Below are positions 22,848-33,843 of a DNA stretch of 64,000 bases, in pieces. A program made the translations under genes and the position numbers. Position 1 is the first letter of the stretch. Each line of letters begins with the position of its first letter. Origin of the DNA: Flectonema sp. DT1601 (taxonomy: Eukaryota; Euglenozoa; Diplonemea; Diplonemida; Diplonemidae); the NCBI GenBank assembly GCA_964019425.1, contig OZ025797.1, positions 930,001 through 994,000 on the forward strand, given 5' to 3'. Below the pieces are notes generated by a model. That model saw only the letters and a list, made by a program, of their open reading frames with translations. It had not been told where the DNA came from and ran no database searches.

Positions 22848-25566
22848 TCAGCTGATAGAGCATCTGAAGCCTCCCTCGCTGTTAGATTTTGGGTTTCAAA
22901 AGAAATTATTTTTTATTATCCTGTTTTAAAGTGACTACATACCTTGATGGCTTCCATTCAATTACTCCTTTCGTGTGAACTGATACAATGGCTTTGGTGC
23001 CAGCAACGAGCTGTTTTTTTTTTTTTTTTTTTTGTTTTTTTTTTTGTCTTGGATTAGTCTTTTAGATGATATAAGAAATAACACATACCAACTTAACAGG
23101 ATCTCCAACACCTGCAGGTACAGCCCAGTGTCCCCATGGGGTACTGCTTTTCCCCGCCAGAGGGATGACACGAAGGTTGGAAGAGTCAATAATAAATAAA
23201 TGATCTTCTAACAATTGAATAGCAACCTCGTGTTCCTGATGAATACATACGAAGACGGGTTTACCGTCAGTTACTTGCCAATGTTGAACTGATGTTTTAG
23301 TGTCTTGTTCATTAGTTATAACATGCTTTGTTGATACAATGGTACCGCTAACACAGGTGTATGTTATATCACCTTTAGGAAGACCAGGGAGTGGACTTTT
23401 ACTGTCGAATGTTCTAACTCCAAAGCATGTCCCAACCTCGGTAGATCCAACACCGTGCCATAAGAAGATCGTATTACCTGAATCTATACCAACACAGTAC
23501 TGTGAAGTTTGTGTACCTCCAATAGATATCATTAGCCATGGGGGATTAGGAGCGTTTGATTTCTTAAGCATTCGTTCATCTCTTGTATTAGGATCATCAA
23601 GTGTTCTTCCGATATAAAGTGGACCAGGAGCAGTTCCCATCACAAGAGAACCATCACCAGCAGCAAGAGTCTCAAAACGAGGAGTGTTAACAGCCCATCG
23701 AAGAGATTCAGGTTTCCATCTGACACCAGTTTTATCATACGCAATAACATGACATGCAACATATCCACCACCACCAATAATCACAGTATCATCATCTGTT
23801 GCAAGTGTTTCCACACACGGAAATACTATCGAGTCTAATTCCTTCCCTGTAGTCCCAAGTTGAAATAATCTTAATGAAGGCGACTCTAAGTTAGCACAGC
23901 AGTAAATAGGTTCACCTACTGCTGGATGAACAATTCCAGATACCTGCTGAAGCCAGTTCTTCCGAATGTGTGGCTTTGCCCCATCAAACCAGGAGTCAAC
24001 CATGTCGTGAAGTCCTGGAGAGCTGCTCTTTTTTTTTTTACGCATAGGCTGTGCAAGATGACTGAATTCCGTTACTTCAGACTCACTGGGTTCTGACGTA
24101 ACGTTCTGAACGTTTGGGAATCCTCCCAATGCAGGAGAACCGCTGGACTTCGACCGCTCGACACTGGTATTTGTATTTGTTCTCATACTGGTGGTGGTGG
24201 TACTTGTCCCTGGTAACGTGCTAGCAGCGCCAGAGGTTGCTCGCTCTCTATGGAAAGTACTCAAAGTCCCTAGTCTAGACGGGTCCCATGCACGATTACT
24301 CGCAGCATGTGTCAGAACAGGATTACTGGGAGCAATACTAGTACTTGCTGGTGTTGGTAGGCATGATCCCACAGCTGTTTTATCACTAACAGAAGCATCT
24401 GCAAGAGGGAAGGTGGTACTCAATCGTGTTACCGGAGATATGCCTCTTCCTGGTAACAATGCATTGCTGTTTGGTTGTAGAAATGATGCTCTTCCTGTGC
24501 TGGGTCCACATTCACCTGAAGTCGTGCTGTCTTCGTTGTCAATAAATATTTTCGATTTTGAGGTTGTATTTAACTGAGAGCCACTAGAACTCCCCCGACC
24601 CCTTGAAGGAGATGAATTATTATTTTTATTAGAAGTTGACGTACTCGACATGTGATTAAAAGATGGAGACGAGGAGAAAAATTGAGAATTCCGAGCCTCC
24701 GACTGCGACGGCGGGAGCAGCTTCGGATATTCAGCGTCACTTGACAGATCGTTTGTCGCAGCGACTACAGGAGATGAGAGCATTAAATGAACAACATCGT
24801 CTTTTGAGTATTCTCGAGTAGCAACACGGAGATCAGCTATTGCTGCATTTGGTGATACTGATTGACCTTGAAAAGACAACCTCTGTTCTGAAAGAGGTAT
24901 TTGCTTCAAACATACTAATGCAGCCTGCACGTCTTCAATGGTTTCGCAGTCCTCTAACACTACCGACTGCCCTCCTACAGCCCCTCCTGCTATGGATATT
25001 ATTACTGTGGGGGTGGATTTCTTATTTTTTGTATCTTCTGGTTGCTGGAATTCACTCCTTAAAGGTGAGAGACTCAATAAGTTATCACTATCTGAAAGGG
25101 TTCGAGGAATATTTGATAAAAGTACCGAACCAGACAACAGCGGTGAAATAGGAGTAGTGTGAGGAGCAGGTAGTGGCAACGATCGTAGGATCGACTGCCG
25201 AAGGTCAGGTGGGGGGAATGCGCTGAATTGATCGGCGACTGTAAGACCTGCAACTGAACTTGGACACGAAGATAAAACCGTTGTTTTCGGAGAAGGATGA
25301 AGAAGAGTTGGTGTTGACTGACTCAAAGTTCCTTTTGGAGGAGTCGTGGTGTCAACATGCTGCTGTAAGGCCTTTGCTAACATCGGGTTTAAGTATAATT
25401 CTTGACCTTCTGTCTTGGGTATGTCATCCTTGTTGTCCTTCTCCATCTCAGAAATAATTAACTGGTTCTGGTGTATCATTGATGCTATTTGATAAAGTCT
25501 TACGACATCTTCGTCAACCGAACTGCCGCTGTCACTCTCTGCATCACTTTCTGAGGATCCCTTCAT
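22848..25566 (-). CDS. Large protein with disordered N-terminus and beta-propeller-like C-terminus
   Basis: Three exons (25566-23089, 23010-22943, 22878-22848) give 858 residues. The introns (23011-23088, 22879-22942) have GTATGT donors. The second exon extends the fold with LVAGTKAIVSVHTKGVIEW, which supports the splicing. The third exon is only 31 nt, and its use is the least certain part. Residues 1-560 are Ser/Thr/Pro-rich and low complexity, with an acidic start. About residues 570-850 show repeated beta-strand units with Gly-rich turns (DDTVIIGGGGYVACHVIAY, AAGDGSLVMGTAPGPLYIG, HLFIIDSSNLRVIPL), typical of a WD40 or PQQ-like propeller. The propeller is probably a protein-binding platform. 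I recognise no orthologue. Confidence 0.75.
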
Positions 25567-26339
25567 TAATAGATCCTCATAATGTTTGTGTGAGGTGCTG
25601 TGTTGAATTAATTATTATTAATAACAAAGAAACATCTTCTTCAGTTGTTAGCAGTTGACATTCACCTGTTTAAAAAATATCCTTAGTAAGCAACACTATT
25701 AACTTTTGTATTTATACGAATCTGTTCTTAGGATAGACTACTAACAAAAGCAAGAACAGAGGCAGGGAGCTTTTTCAATAAATGCGAATTCACTTTTTTT
25801 TTTTGAGGTGCTTATGGTAGGCAGAACTCTATTATCCCTTCTGTTGTTGCCCATATATAATTTTTTTTTTTTTTTTTTTTTTCCATTTTTTTTTTTAAAT
25901 TGCTTCTGCTTTCCCAGCTTGGACCCAGACAGTGGTCATGACATGTTTACGAAGAAACATGTTGTTAAAATGTAATAATTCTCGTGAAGCCCAGCAATAA
26001 AATTGAAAATTCAGCACAAAAACGCAGATTTATTATTTAAAAAAAAAAAAAAAAAAAATTTTAAAAAAAAACACGAAGGAAATTCCTTGGAGTTATTGCC
26101 GTACCGAAATCTGCACGACGGTTTCTCTCTCTCTCTTTTTTTTGTTTTTTTTTCTCCAATTTAGGTGTTTCAGTTTTATTGAGCGAAGCAGATGAGATTA
26201 CGTTGCAACAACTAAAGCAGAAAAAAGAAATCAGAAATCCGGGGAAGAAATTTAAAAGAAAATAATAAAAAAATAAAAGAAACAGGAAGGAAGACGACAA
26301 AATTAACAAAACTGATAAAACTAATTTAAGACAATAATA
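25567..26339. other. Intergenic, homopolymer-rich
   Basis: About 770 bases between the propeller gene and CHMP2A. Long T runs lie at 25860-25882 and A runs at 26038-26058. A CT dinucleotide run lies at 26125-26137. No gene or structured RNA is seen. Confidence 0.6.
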
Positions 26340-27137
26340 CTATTTTGGTCTCAAGCTGTCCAATCTGGCCTGCAGAGCATTGCTGTCGGCGGTTGGCTCA
26401 TCTCCTATGGCTGTAGTCGCGACTCCAACCTTTTGGTTGAAGTCAAGACCAATTTCATCAAGTACTTGCTGTACCATTGCTTCAGTTTCTTCTTCTTCGT
26501 CGCACTGTTTGTGTTTTTGTTGTTTATTATAATATTAATCTCAAAAGGGAAACTTTAATTGAACACATCCCATTACATACCTCGTCATCCATGACAGTAT
26601 CAACAGCATCATTCATCATGTCTTCCTTCATTCCCATCTTTTCGTTTTCCATTTCGAATTCCATCATTATTTTTTGCATACTGGCGGTATTCATTTGGCC
26701 GTTCATCATTTTCCTGTTTTAGGTTTTTTGTGTTTCGAAAAAAATTTAAAAAAAAAAGACAACTAATTACATAATTAGAACAAAGATCAGAATACATACA
26801 TGGACTTTGTGACTCCCTTCATGGCGTTGGCCATCTGCGCAGTTGAGTTGAGAGTTTGAAGCCTGAGTGAGATTCCACTCAGCTGAGCTTTCATTTTATA
26901 AAATTTCGTCGCATAGCTTCTGGTCCTTACTAAGTCTTTTGCCATTATTCGACAAGAATCCATCTGACCAGCTTTTGCTGCCTTTCGCATGTCAGCGATA
27001 ATCTTCTTCTCACTGCCCTGTAGCTTTGTACGTTCTCTTTCGAGTTCTCTTACTGTCTTATCAATTCCTCTTTTGTATTCCTTCATCTTCTGCTCAGGGG
27101 TTTGCTTTTTCCCAAAGATTCCGGATAAAAATGACAT
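26340..27137 (-). CDS. CHMP2A: CHMP2A/VPS2, ESCRT-III subunit
   Basis: Three exons (27137-26800, 26713-26581, 26504-26340) give 211 residues; human CHMP2A has 222. Both introns (26714-26799, 26505-26580) have GTATGT donors and AACAG acceptors. The N-terminus MSFLSGIFGKKQTPEQKMKEYKR and basic helix 1 match the family. The middle is helical and Met-rich (KMMNGQMN...). The acidic linker CDEEEETEAMVQQVLDEIGLD and the terminal LQARLDSLRP form the MIT-interacting motif that binds VPS4. VPS2 caps ESCRT-III filaments in endosomal sorting, cytokinesis and membrane repair. Without splicing the protein would lose the VPS4-binding motif, so this gene is a good test of the cis-intron model. Confidence 0.95.
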
Positions 27138-27535
27138 CTTATTTGCTTTTGTAAAATCTGAGATGTTTGGTTGAAGTGCTTATAATACAACTGAAGAAAC
27201 TTATCAGATCTGACTAGTTCGATATTCGTTCCTTTTGTTGTAAAGCTGTTAAATAATTAAAAAAAATATAACTTTTTTTTTTTGCAGCATACGACAACAC
27301 ATTACATTCGGTGAAAATGAAGTCTACAAGGGGGGCGTAACAACAGACAAAACATGTGGGGAAGAAGGGAGGGATATGGACATTGAGAAGAGTTGTTATA
27401 AACTATTCAATATACTGCATTCTATATTTTTTATTTTCTTTCTGAGAGCGTCTTCCTAGTAGTACCCATGCAACCCTGAGGATCTTGTAATCCAGGAGAT
27501 AAAGTCAGCTATGTCAGGAAATAAAGCAAACAATC
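27138..27535. other. Intergenic, nothing recognised
   Basis: About 400 AT-rich bases between two minus-strand genes. A T-run lies at 27271-27283, followed by mixed sequence. No gene or clear structure is seen. Confidence 0.5.
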
Positions 27536-28636
27536 CTACAGAGGTGTGTCCCTAGCACGACGTGGAGATCCCTTAGCAGCAGCGCCTCTGTTGAAGCGAT
27601 CTGAAGCTTCTTGAAAACGTGCTTTGCTGAGACGCATTTGATCGTGTTGCCTTTCCATTTTAACTTCCTCCTCAATGAGTTCTCTCTCTTCAGCATCTAA
27701 GACAATCTTCTTGTTGCTGGCTTCAATTGCTTGTTGTTGACAACGTGCAATGTCTTCCTCAAGTCCTCTGTTAGCTGACTCGATTGCTTCAATTTCTCTG
27801 GCAATTTGTTGTTCTCTATTCTGGTTTTGATTTATCTGGTCGTAGGCTTGCTGAATTTGATTTTGAATTTGTGCCTCTTCGTCATTTACTTTCCCTCTGA
27901 AGTACAAACAATCACATGTATTTGGGTAAATCAAAGCCCAGTTAACAAACTCATCAACAGTGATTCTACCATCCCTGTTGAGATCAGCCTTATAAAATAA
28001 TTCCCCGATGGTATTGGTGGAGAAGTCAAGACCACGGTCGCGAAAAACACGTTCGACGTCAGCGTACTCAAGAAATCCTCTACGAGATGCATCCATCTCA
28101 TCAAAGACAGCACGCGATTTCTCTTCAGGACCTAAGTTAGGTCTTTCATCTAAGTAGCTACCCTGCGGATGAATTGGTGCACCAGATTGCTGGTAGTAGC
28201 CCTGTTGCTGTTGTTGATGCTGAGGTTGTTGTTGTTGTTGTGCATATCTTGCAGACTGTTCAAACGGAGGAGGCTGATGGACGGCACTGACATTCATTCC
28301 CACAGTTGGTGGTCTAGGAGCTGGTAAATCTTGCTGAGTATCAACTTGCCATGGAGTCTGTGGTTGAAATACATAAACTTGATCATATTCATGAAGTTGA
28401 GTACTACTAATTAAATCCATCCATTTCAATAATACATCATCGTAAACTTGTAATCTACTAACACGAATACCATCTGGTGGAAGCTGTGCTCCAGATGGAC
28501 GAAGGGCGTGCATCTCAGCAGTAAACACCTCTTCAATTTTCCTCGTTAATTCACCAATCGTCGGTACTGCCGAAAAAGCCAACTCTAAGTTGACCTTTGA
28601 TCCAAACATATCAGCGCAACATAACAACGTAAACAT
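27536..28636 (-). CDS. BILBO1-like protein: UBL-like domain, EF-hand pair, coiled coil
   Basis: A single exon of 366 residues. The start at 28636 is chosen over 28681 because a TTCATTACAG acceptor lies between them. Residues 1-100 closely resemble, from memory, the N-terminal ubiquitin-like domain of T. brucei BILBO1. Shared features are KVN.EL.F...P.I.ELTR and a YD..L.KW.DLI...QL..Y.Q.YVFQP block. A Pro/Gln-rich linker follows (about 105-165). Next is an EF-hand pair: the first loop (DASRRGFLEYAD) lacks the acidic residue at position 5 and is degenerate, while the second (DLNRDGRITVDE) is canonical. The C-terminal ~130 residues are a coiled coil. BILBO1 (587 residues) builds the flagellar pocket collar. 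This protein is shorter and could be a collar, basal-body or paraflagellar relative. Confidence 0.82.
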   Translation of the reverse strand: MFTLLCCADMFGSKVNLELAFSAVPTIGELTRKIEEVFTAEMHALRPSGAQLPPDGIRVSRLQVYDDVLLKWMDLISSTQLHEYDQVYVFQPQTPWQVDTQQDLPAPRPPTVGMNVSAVHQPPPFEQSARYAQQQQQPQHQQQQQGYYQQSGAPIHPQGSYLDERPNLGPEEKSRAVFDEMDASRRGFLEYADVERVFRDRGLDFSTNTIGELFYKADLNRDGRITVDEFVNWALIYPNTCDCLYFRGKVNDEEAQIQNQIQQAYDQINQNQNREQQIAREIEAIESANRGLEEDIARCQQQAIEASNKKIVLDAEERELIEEEVKMERQHDQMRLSKARFQEASDRFNRGAAAKGSPRRARDTPL

Positions 28637-28658
28637 TTTAACTTTTTTTTTTGTAATT

Positions 28659-28672
28659 TCTGTAATGAATTG
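28659..28672 (-). promoter_or_regulatory. Predicted splice acceptor of the BILBO1-like gene
   Basis: The minus-strand sequence CACAATTCATTACAG is followed by a 22-nt A-rich leader and the ATG at 28636. It lies within the upstream frame and decides the start. Confidence 0.5.
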
Positions 28673-29227
28673 TGAAATCATAATAAAAGTATTATTGTCT
28701 TACAAAAATAAAATGCCACTGTATACCTTACTTCGAGAAATGAAGGCAAACAGAAAAATCGAACACAACAACATGGCATCACTTATTGGTTGTCGGGAGA
28801 TTAACCGATTTTTTTTTTTTTTTTTTTTTTTTTCGATTTCAAATTTCGACGGGAGGAATTGCGTTTTTTAAAAAAAATAAAAACAAAAAGAGAAGGCAGC
28901 AGTAAACAGAATACAATATCAGACTGCGTAGCGAGGAGTAATAAAATAAAAACTATTTCGTTACTTAGTTTTCTTTTTCCCCTCATTGGTAACAAACAAT
29001 AAGAAAACGTGTCTTACCACACGTGATTTGACTAACAGGTCACACAGTGGTTTATCAGAGAAAACAAAAAAAAAGAATCTTCGTGCTGGTCCACCAATGC
29101 ACCTTGTAAATCATTGGGCAGCTCCAAAATTATTTTTTCTTGTTCTTTTTTTTTTTTTTTAAAAGCCGTATCGATAAAGAACAAGAAGAAATTACACCAG
29201 CTTCTACGAACAATAATTTCATCGCGT

Positions 29228-29335
29228 TATATGATGTTTGTGCACGAAATCGTGAACCGACTAAAACTGAGAAAGCTAAAGGTCTGTCAACATTCTAATT
29301 GCTCGAACAATCGAACAATTTTTGTTAGATGCAAA
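29228..29335. repeat. Dispersed repeat (partner at 11335-11455)
   Basis: It carries GCACGAAATCGTGAACCGAC, an AAAGCTAAAGG block, CAACATTCT and GATGCAAAAAG in the same order as the partner. Similarity stops at the poly(A) end. Confidence 0.65.
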
Positions 29336-29464
29336 AAGAAATCAGAGACAAGAGATGCTACACATGAGTGAGTACATGAGTTGTGGGTAAAAACAAAGCT
29401 GAATAACTACTACCTTACGGGCGGTGTAGTTTGTGAAAGACACTGGATAGAATCAAAAAGTCCA

Positions 29465-29574
29465 TTAGATTACATATTGCGCCTCGCCAATGCGGCGAAC
29501 TATAGAGCATCGGGTGAACTCTATAAAGCCGCGAAGCAGCGACAATCTAAGCGGACCCAATCTTGTTAAGATTG
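29465..29574. ncRNA. Candidate structured RNA of unknown type
   Basis: Nested complementary arms are visible: TTAGATT (29465-29471) pairs with AATCTAA (29544-29550). Inside it GCGGC (29492-29496) pairs with GCCGC (29528-29532), and inside that TATAGAG (29501-29507) pairs with CTCTATA (29519-29525), leaving an 11-nt loop. A second hairpin follows (CAATCTT 29558-29564 with AAGATTG 29568-29574). The segment is also visibly GC-richer than its surroundings. The strand cannot be decided, and no known family is recognised. Confidence 0.4.
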
Positions 29575-30212
29575 TAGTTAAAACTAAGCAAGACGAAAGA
29601 AAAACGAAAACGGGTATAGAAAACTCCCCAGTAAGAAGGTCGCTATAGGGCTCTAAATCGGAGATAATTGAAATTGAGCAAAGAAAAAGCAAACTAACTT
29701 TCTTACAAGGATGTAACAAGGCTTGCGCATACTGCTGCGCAAGCAATGGTAATGAGACACAGCGTATTTGAGACAAGTTATGCAACAACCGAAGTATCAG
29801 GGTATCAATAGAAATGAGAATGGCAAACATTCTGAGCTATTAAAAACAATAACAAACATGATGACAGCGCACGTTAGCTTTCTTAGTTTCACCTGATTCA
29901 CGATTGCTGCTTCAGCAAATACTTCTTTCTTCTTGTTCTTTTTTTTTTTTTTCTTTCTTGTTTTTGAGGAAATCGGAATATCAAGTGTCTTCTTACCAAA
30001 GAACGCAGCTAATAATCTGATGAAATATAACAATCATCAGCAAGCGGAAAACACACGGAAACCAAGTTAACTCTTCCTTGTGGCTTGGAAAGGAAAGCAG
30101 CCTTGATCAATAAGGGTTGTTGTGAATAAAAAACTTATAAATCTTATTTTTCGTTTGTTTTCTTTCGATACCGAAAACCGTTTGAAAAACAAAATTTAAG
30201 AAAATAGAAAGG

Positions 30213-30250
<38 letters not shown>

Positions 30251-31897
30251 AGAAATCACAAATAATTCATCGAATACGCAAGCACCGCTGAACGAAGGAT
30301 CTGCTACACGAACGAGCAGACAGACGCTTCGTAGAGACAGTGTCTCCAACACAGGATTGCTTTAAGCTACCGGATGGAGAAGTTAAGCCGAACGGGTTGC
30401 TAAGTGACCAAACTTGACAGGAAAAAAATAGTTAGTAAAAAGAGCTACTAAAGAAACAACGAAAAATGGATTTGCAAGGAACATATAACACCGGCTATAT
30501 AAATAGATTTCTTTTTTTTTTTTTTTACCCTTGGGTGGGAAAAGGGGAGGAATTAACACACAGCAGCTACAACAATAATAAGGAATCAAAAAAATAATAA
30601 TAATACCCGCGATAGATCGCAATTTGATTAGAAAAAAAGTTATCCTCAACATAAATCCACAAACGAGTGTTTTCGGAGGAAACATATTTTGCTAAAAAAA
30701 AAAAAAGGTACAAAAATAACTGACAAATCAAAGAAAGAAAGAAAAATAAGCTCGAGGACAAATAATGAAAAAGATCATCTTTTCAAAAAGAATTAGCATT
30801 AGAGAATTCAACAAAGATGTCTCGGCTACATAAAAAGGAAAAAGAGAAAGGTAATTTTCACATCTACTACTTGAATTTTATGCAAAATAAAATGCGGTGT
30901 TTCTGATGAACAATATTCACAACTACCATGGTTCGGTTCCAAAAATGTCAACCCACCTTTCTAATTATTCCCTTTTGTACCACTAATAAGTATGCATCTC
31001 GGTAAGAATAGGGTTGAGATATATTGCGTTGCGAGCTAGGAAAACTTGAATTTAATTTTTCCATCTATAAAACCAGCTGCAAGGCAACTAATCGCACCTC
31101 ATAAGGCTATTGTACTTACTATCAGGGTGAAACGCTTAAATCGTTTTGCCATATGGGAAAAAGAAAATTCGATTTATTTAATTATCTTTTTTTTTTGTTT
31201 TATACGAATCCGAGGATAAGGTGGCTACTAAGACGCAACTAACTCTGAAGTAGTAGTTGACTGTCCAATAATCTGACCATTCACCTCGATAATAAAATTG
31301 TAACTTTGAGGGGGTTGTTGTTGTTGCTACTTTAAAGCAGGGGAAAAAAAGGAAAGTGGGGCATTAACGTTGGTGTTGAAAAGAAAAAAAAAAAAAATCG
31401 ACGTCTCAAAAAACTATTGTCGATAATCTCCCAAAAAAAGAATACAAAATGAGCAGATAGACAAACTTCACACCACCGTATTAAAACAAAAAAACAGAAA
31501 TAAAATATTCAAATATCACATCCTTTTTTGTGCAAACATGAAAGGATTAGCATAGCTAAACCTTACAGGAACCAACCAGAATAAATGCCTTGACCGGCAG
31601 AAATGAAAAGGTCGCATTATGGAACCCAACGGCTTACTCAAAATGTAGCGAATTCCTTGTTTCAAACGCGAATACGAGAGTTGGGCAAAGAAACATAGAC
31701 TTAGGGCGAGCATAATAAGAGAATATACACAATGCGCAATATATCATCTGGATGCGTATAGTAGTGAGGAAAAAAGTAATCAGTGAGACTCTACATGGGT
31801 AAAACAGCGAATTATATTTTATTATTATATGTGGCTGTATCAAAGTAAAACTTAGTAAGTAGTTAATACATTAGCGGGGGGGGGCGAATCTTTAAGT

Positions 31898-32030
31898 TCG
31901 GTAAAAACAATAACAACTTTAGGTTTTAAAACAAGATTAATATCAAGTACTTGACTTTGTCTAGACATTGTCGAAACTGGTAATTCGGGGACCACATATT
32001 ATCAGGTTGAGAATCCCATGCGTTAGTGGG
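31898..32030. repeat. Dispersed repeat (partner at 11729-11880)
   Basis: It contains ACAATAACAACTTTAGG, GTCGAAACTGGTAATTCGG and CAGGTTGAGAATCCC in the partner's order. A further downstream relation exists between 32100-32165 and 61470-61560 (TTGGYTT, CTCTTCAGC-GAAGAA). Confidence 0.55.
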
Positions 32031-32299
32031 GGAAGTTTATCAAAAATAAAAACGAATAATTAAAATAAATCAATTCAAGAGATGTTGTACGACATTAACA
32101 AATAATGGTTGGCTTCGGGGTATGATCAGACCATTATTCTCCTACTCTCTTCAGCAGAAGAAAGCAAAGACACATCTCCAACATAGTTATTTTTATTTTT
32201 ATCACATAGAAGTCTAAAAAATTTATATAAGTTTTTGTTATAAAAGAGTGTCACTCTACTCAAAATTATTTATTTATTATTTATCTTTTCTGATTTAAG

Positions 32300-32331
<32 letters not shown>

Positions 32332-32869
32332 ATTGTCGTCCAGTGGAATGCACCTTCTTTATTATTATTATTTATTATTTTATTTTTTTTTTTTTTTCAA
32401 TAATTTGATTTTTGTCAACAGTTCTACTTCTAAAGAACTAATTTCTTAATGTATATCAGAGCGTGGTTATTTATGATACCTGACTATGTGCCGTGCTAGT
32501 ATAGGGTAAGGATACCACATTTATCAACGTTTCTCAGTTCAACTTGTAAACATCTTTATTTGGGCTACAACGCCAACGTTGTAAAAGTATGCTTCAAAGT
32601 GTCAATCAATAAGAAGAAATCGACAGAGGCTCTATTCAAAAAGTTCCAATCACGAAATTCTAACTCCGTGACAAGGTTCTAGTATGCATTAGGCTTGGTC
32701 AATTGATCTTAAAAATCAAACAAACATTTGATGATTTGTTGTTCTTTGCTGAACGCACCAAAAAGAAAATTAAATTTACAAAAAGAAATAAAATAAACAA
32801 ACAAAAGAAAAAAAAAAACCTTAATTTAAAGAAAGGGAAAGAAGAAGAAGAAGAAGAAGAAAGAAAAAG

Positions 32870-32901
<32 letters not shown>

Positions 32902-33436
32902 ACCAATTTTCAATCATTAACTTATATCCCTGTATGCTAAAATGATTTGTAGTTCTTACATTTTAGATTAGCAACAAAGATCAAAGCAATTTATCGAATG
33001 TTTGAAATACAGGAAGGAAGAGCCAACTGCCAACCTGAATGAGTGACACATAAGGTAATCATACTCACAAAGACATAAATGTATCAAAGTCAATTAATAT
33101 GAACATTAGTAATTTATGATACAGTCGACTAAAAGATTATAAATAAGGAGGGGGAGAGTTACTATTTTGACAAAAAAAAAAAAAAAACCTGACGAAAAGA
33201 AACGAGTTCCAGGTTTCATAGTCAAGCCAAGAGAAGGTTGATTTAAATTATATAAAATACAACAATTGTTGTAAAAAAAATGATACTTTTTAGGGAAACG
33301 ACCGAACGACGAAAAAAGCCTGACTTAATTACATGTGAAAACACTTTTGGAAAGCTTACGCCTCTTACACCGTCCCGTCTCTCTTTTTTTTTCTTTTTTT
33401 TGTTGTACCGACATAGTCGGAGTAGAAACTCTTCAG

Positions 33437-33550
33437 ATTTATTTATTTATTTATTTACGAAGCCTAGGAAGCCAAAAGCCAGGAAAAGCTCACAGAGTAA
33501 CAGTTATATCGCTACCAGCAACGTGAGACTCTCACAGACGATAAGAGACG
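33437..33550 (-). repeat. SINE-like element, copy C
   Basis: This is almost identical to copy A at 15863-15975 over the 85 non-tail bases, with the same orientation and an AAAT-type tail at 33438-33457. It extends at its head into TCTTATCGTC, which is shared with copy B. Confidence 0.65.
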
Positions 33551-33709
33551 TAGAATAACCTGGAACAAATGACTATAGGTAGTACTATTTTGCGTAAGAT
33601 TTCCTAATATGAATTAACAAGTTGAATACAAAAAAAAAGAATCTCTAATTGCACCCTTTGTTTTGTTTGTTGCGTATTCTCTTTCTACCGAACAATTGGT
33701 TGGTAGATA

Positions 33710-33744
<35 letters not shown>

Positions 33745-33749
33745 GGGGG

Positions 33750-33843
33750 TTGAAATTTTTGAATATATTTATGAAGAAATAAATATCTGTATTGTACCAG
33801 AGTTTACTAAAATAAACGATAGTTGTGATACAGTTAACTAAAG
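33750..33843. repeat. Dispersed repeat (partner at 17226-17318)
   Basis: It shares the TTTTTGAATATATT to AAATAAACG segment with the partner. It directly follows a long A-run and a GGGGG tract (33712-33749). Confidence 0.7.

Noticed and set aside
24191-24577. Plus-strand open frame of 128 codons
   Set aside because: It is the antisense shadow of the Ser/Thr-rich part of the propeller gene, and no acceptor or homology supports it.
11341-29371. Similar plus-strand peptides at 11341 and 29114-29371 (MFxHExVNRLK...)
   Set aside because: The similarity follows from a shared non-coding repeat. Downstream frames diverge into homopolymer translation.
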